Of a stretch of 13,861 nucleotides of DNA, positions 13,232 through 13,861 are shown piece by piece. Each line of letters begins with the position of its first letter. Positions within the stretch are counted from its first letter, which is position 1. Under the pieces are notes generated by a model, which was not told the origin of the DNA, made no database searches, and saw only the letters and a list, made by a program, of their open reading frames with translations. This stretch comes from ASMP01 sp035282925 (lineage in GTDB: Archaea; Nanobdellota; Nanobdellia; Pacearchaeales; GW2011-AR1): contig DATEUW010000032.1 of NCBI GenBank assembly GCA_035282925.1, positions 1 to 13,861 on the forward strand, read 5' to 3'. The position numbers were made by a program, and so were the translations under genes.

Positions 13232-13646
13232 TTTCTTTTTTTCTCCTCAATTCGGCGATAGTCAGACGATTTTTTTCTTTTAATTCATCGTCATGGGTTT
13301 CGCTTTTTGTCCTGTTAAAATCAAGAGAGAGTTTTCCGAAATCTTCAAAGCAGAGCCTTACCATGTCATTCATGATCTTTTCCTGCTCCCTGATGAATGA
13401 GACTATTTCTTTTGGGATTGATACGGCATAGCTGTTCCCGACAAGCCTCATTTTTACTCTAAATTCTTTGTTCCTCAAATTTATAAATTTGCTGTATTCC
13501 TGCTCGTCGGTTGGATGCAGGATCTTATGGCTGCATTTATCACATATAACAGCCCTCATCAGAAATCCGTTTTTCTCCACCGTTGTCTTCCCCATTCTGG
13601 AATTGCAGTTCTTGCAGAGTATCGGGTTGTCGAAAATGTCTGACAT
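13221..13646 (-). CDS. Zinc-ribbon plus AbrB/SpoVT-type DNA-binding protein
   Basis: This 141-residue protein starts with a zinc ribbon (C11, C14, C35, C38; CKNC and CDKC). An AbrB/SpoVT-like swapped-hairpin DNA-binding segment follows at about 61-90, EFRVKMRLVGNSYAVSIPKE, with the characteristic alternating strand and SIPKE turn. The C-terminus is charged and helical (DDELKEKNRLTIAELRRKKE). It is probably a dimeric transcriptional regulator. I chose ATG 13646 because the frame upstream encodes leader hairpin sequence and does not look coding. The gene overlaps CDC48 by 11 bp and shares its transcript. The leader contains inverted repeats, so self-regulation is plausible, but neither target nor signal can be seen. 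Confidence 0.82.
   Translation of the reverse strand: MSDIFDNPILCKNCNSRMGKTTVEKNGFLMRAVICDKCSHKILHPTDEQEYSKFINLRNKEFRVKMRLVGNSYAVSIPKEIVSFIREQEKIMNDMVRLCFEDFGKLSLDFNRTKSETHDDELKEKNRLTIAELRRKKENDR
13243..13248 (-). promoter_or_regulatory. Shine-Dalgarno sequence for CDC48
   Basis: GAGGAG on the minus strand lies 11 bases before ATG 13231, inside the coding region of the AbrB-like gene. Most other genes here lack such a site and look leaderless, so this supports CDC48 being translated from a longer, shared message. Confidence 0.55.
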
Positions 13647-13686
13647 TTTGTTTCTTCTTTTTATTCTGTTTTTTATTTTAGTATGA

Positions 13687-13710
13687 CAGTCGTGTCCTAA
13701 GACACGACTG
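13687..13710. repeat. Perfect 10-bp hairpin in the AbrB-CDC48 leader
   Basis: CAGTCGTGTC pairs perfectly with GACACGACTG around a CTAA loop. In the predicted minus-strand transcript it would fold into a stable stem-loop about 40 bases before ATG 13646. No T-run follows it on either strand, so a bacterial-type terminator is unlikely. It could act as an RNA structure or as a protein-binding palindrome in DNA. Confidence 0.8.
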
Positions 13711-13725
13711 GGTCGAAAAGAGGTG

Positions 13726-13760
13726 GTATACACTCTAATGTGTATACACGCAAGATACAC
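13726..13760. promoter_or_regulatory. Repeated GTATACAC half-sites at the predicted transcription start
   Basis: GTATACAC (13726-13733) and GTGTATAC (13740-13747) form a perfect 8-bp inverted repeat with a 6-bp spacer. GTATACAC recurs as a direct copy at 13742-13749, and a partial copy, GATACAC, ends at 13760. The cluster lies just downstream of the minus-strand TATA box at 13761-13771 and over the predicted start site, a typical repressor position. Operator function is inferred. Confidence 0.5.
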
Positions 13761-13771
13761 TATTTAAATAT
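13761..13771 (-). promoter_or_regulatory. TATA box for the AbrB-CDC48 operon
   Basis: On the minus strand ATATTTAAATA follows CCGAA, a plausible BRE-like flank. The predicted start near 13740 gives a leader of about 95 bases, unlike the leaderless genes elsewhere. A weaker AT-rich element at about 13668-13679 lies 27 bp before ATG 13646 and could be a second promoter. Confidence 0.5.
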
Positions 13772-13807
13772 TTCGGTGATGAACAGATTTTTATTTTCAC
13801 TGACAAC

Positions 13808-13816
13808 TTTTAAAAA
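13808..13816 (+). promoter_or_regulatory. TATA box for the gene starting at 13838
   Basis: TTTTAAAAA is centred 26 bp before ATG 13838, predicting a leaderless transcript running out of the window. Confidence 0.5.
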
Positions 13817-13837
13817 CTATCAGGGGTTACATTTAAA

Positions 13838-13861
13838 ATGGCCCCAAAAAAAGATGGTGAT
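13838..13861 (+). CDS. Start of an unidentified gene, cut by the window end
   Basis: Eight codons, MAPKKDGD, are visible before the window ends. The TATA box at the standard distance makes a gene start likely. The lysine-containing beginning is not enough to suggest a family. It is divergent from the AbrB-CDC48 operon. Confidence 0.5.

Noticed and set aside
13687..13710. Hairpin as a bacterial-type intrinsic terminator.
   Set aside because: No T-run follows the stem on either strand, and it sits in a region with divergent promoters.
1..13861. tRNA genes, CRISPR arrays, insertion sequences or prophage.
   Set aside because: Intergenic regions are all under about 220 bases. None shows a cloverleaf with TTCRA box, regular spaced repeats, terminal inverted repeats, or transposase or integrase motifs.

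Overview
This window is archaeal chromosomal DNA, probably from a small-genome, AT-rich DPANN-type archaeon near Pacearchaeota or Woesearchaeota. The archaeal evidence is a family-B DNA polymerase, a FEN-1 flap endonuclease, type II methionine aminopeptidase, a VAT/CDC48 ATPase, a Trm5-family tRNA methyltransferase, and many TATA-box promoters placed 24-28 bp before start codons. The narrower placement rests on recalled family resemblance and gene compactness, so it is inference. I see no tRNA, rRNA, CRISPR array, transposase or phage gene. No stretch longer than about 200 bases lacks a gene.

Layout. 1-630 (minus) is a Trm5-type methyltransferase interrupted by an in-frame TAG. 673-1803 holds two divergent membrane-protein genes sharing a promoter region. 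1805-5792 is a replication block: fen (minus), an unknown 116-aa gene (minus) and polB (plus). 5831-6225 has two tiny convergent membrane-protein genes whose stop codons overlap. 6305-7677 is a two-gene unit, an NSUN-type RNA m5C methyltransferase followed by a GNAT acetyltransferase. 7688-7984 (minus) is a winged-helix regulator with palindromes over its promoter. 8087-8808 is a two-gene unit of a small winged-helix-like protein and a stand-alone PUA-like protein. 8859-9590 is a membrane-anchored SIMPL protein, 9634-9774 a 46-aa basic protein, and 9811-10695 the methionine aminopeptidase. 10676-10873 (minus) is a small zinc ribbon. 13646-10904 (minus) is an operon of a zinc-ribbon/AbrB protein followed by CDC48. 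The first eight codons of a further gene begin at 13838.

Functionally these are mostly information-processing housekeeping genes: replication and repair (fen, polB), RNA modification and binding (Trm5, NSUN, PUA), protein maturation and unfolding (map, CDC48), with small uncharacterised membrane or nucleic-acid-binding proteins between them. Nearly every gene has its own apparently leaderless promoter. Convergent genes are separated by at most 10 nt or overlap.

The points most worth a second look are the amber codon inside the Trm5 gene, altered residues in PolB motif A and Exo II, the hairpin and repeat-rich leader of the AbrB-CDC48 operon, palindromes over the winged-helix promoter, and two short conserved-looking genes. 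I found no convincing novel multigene system.
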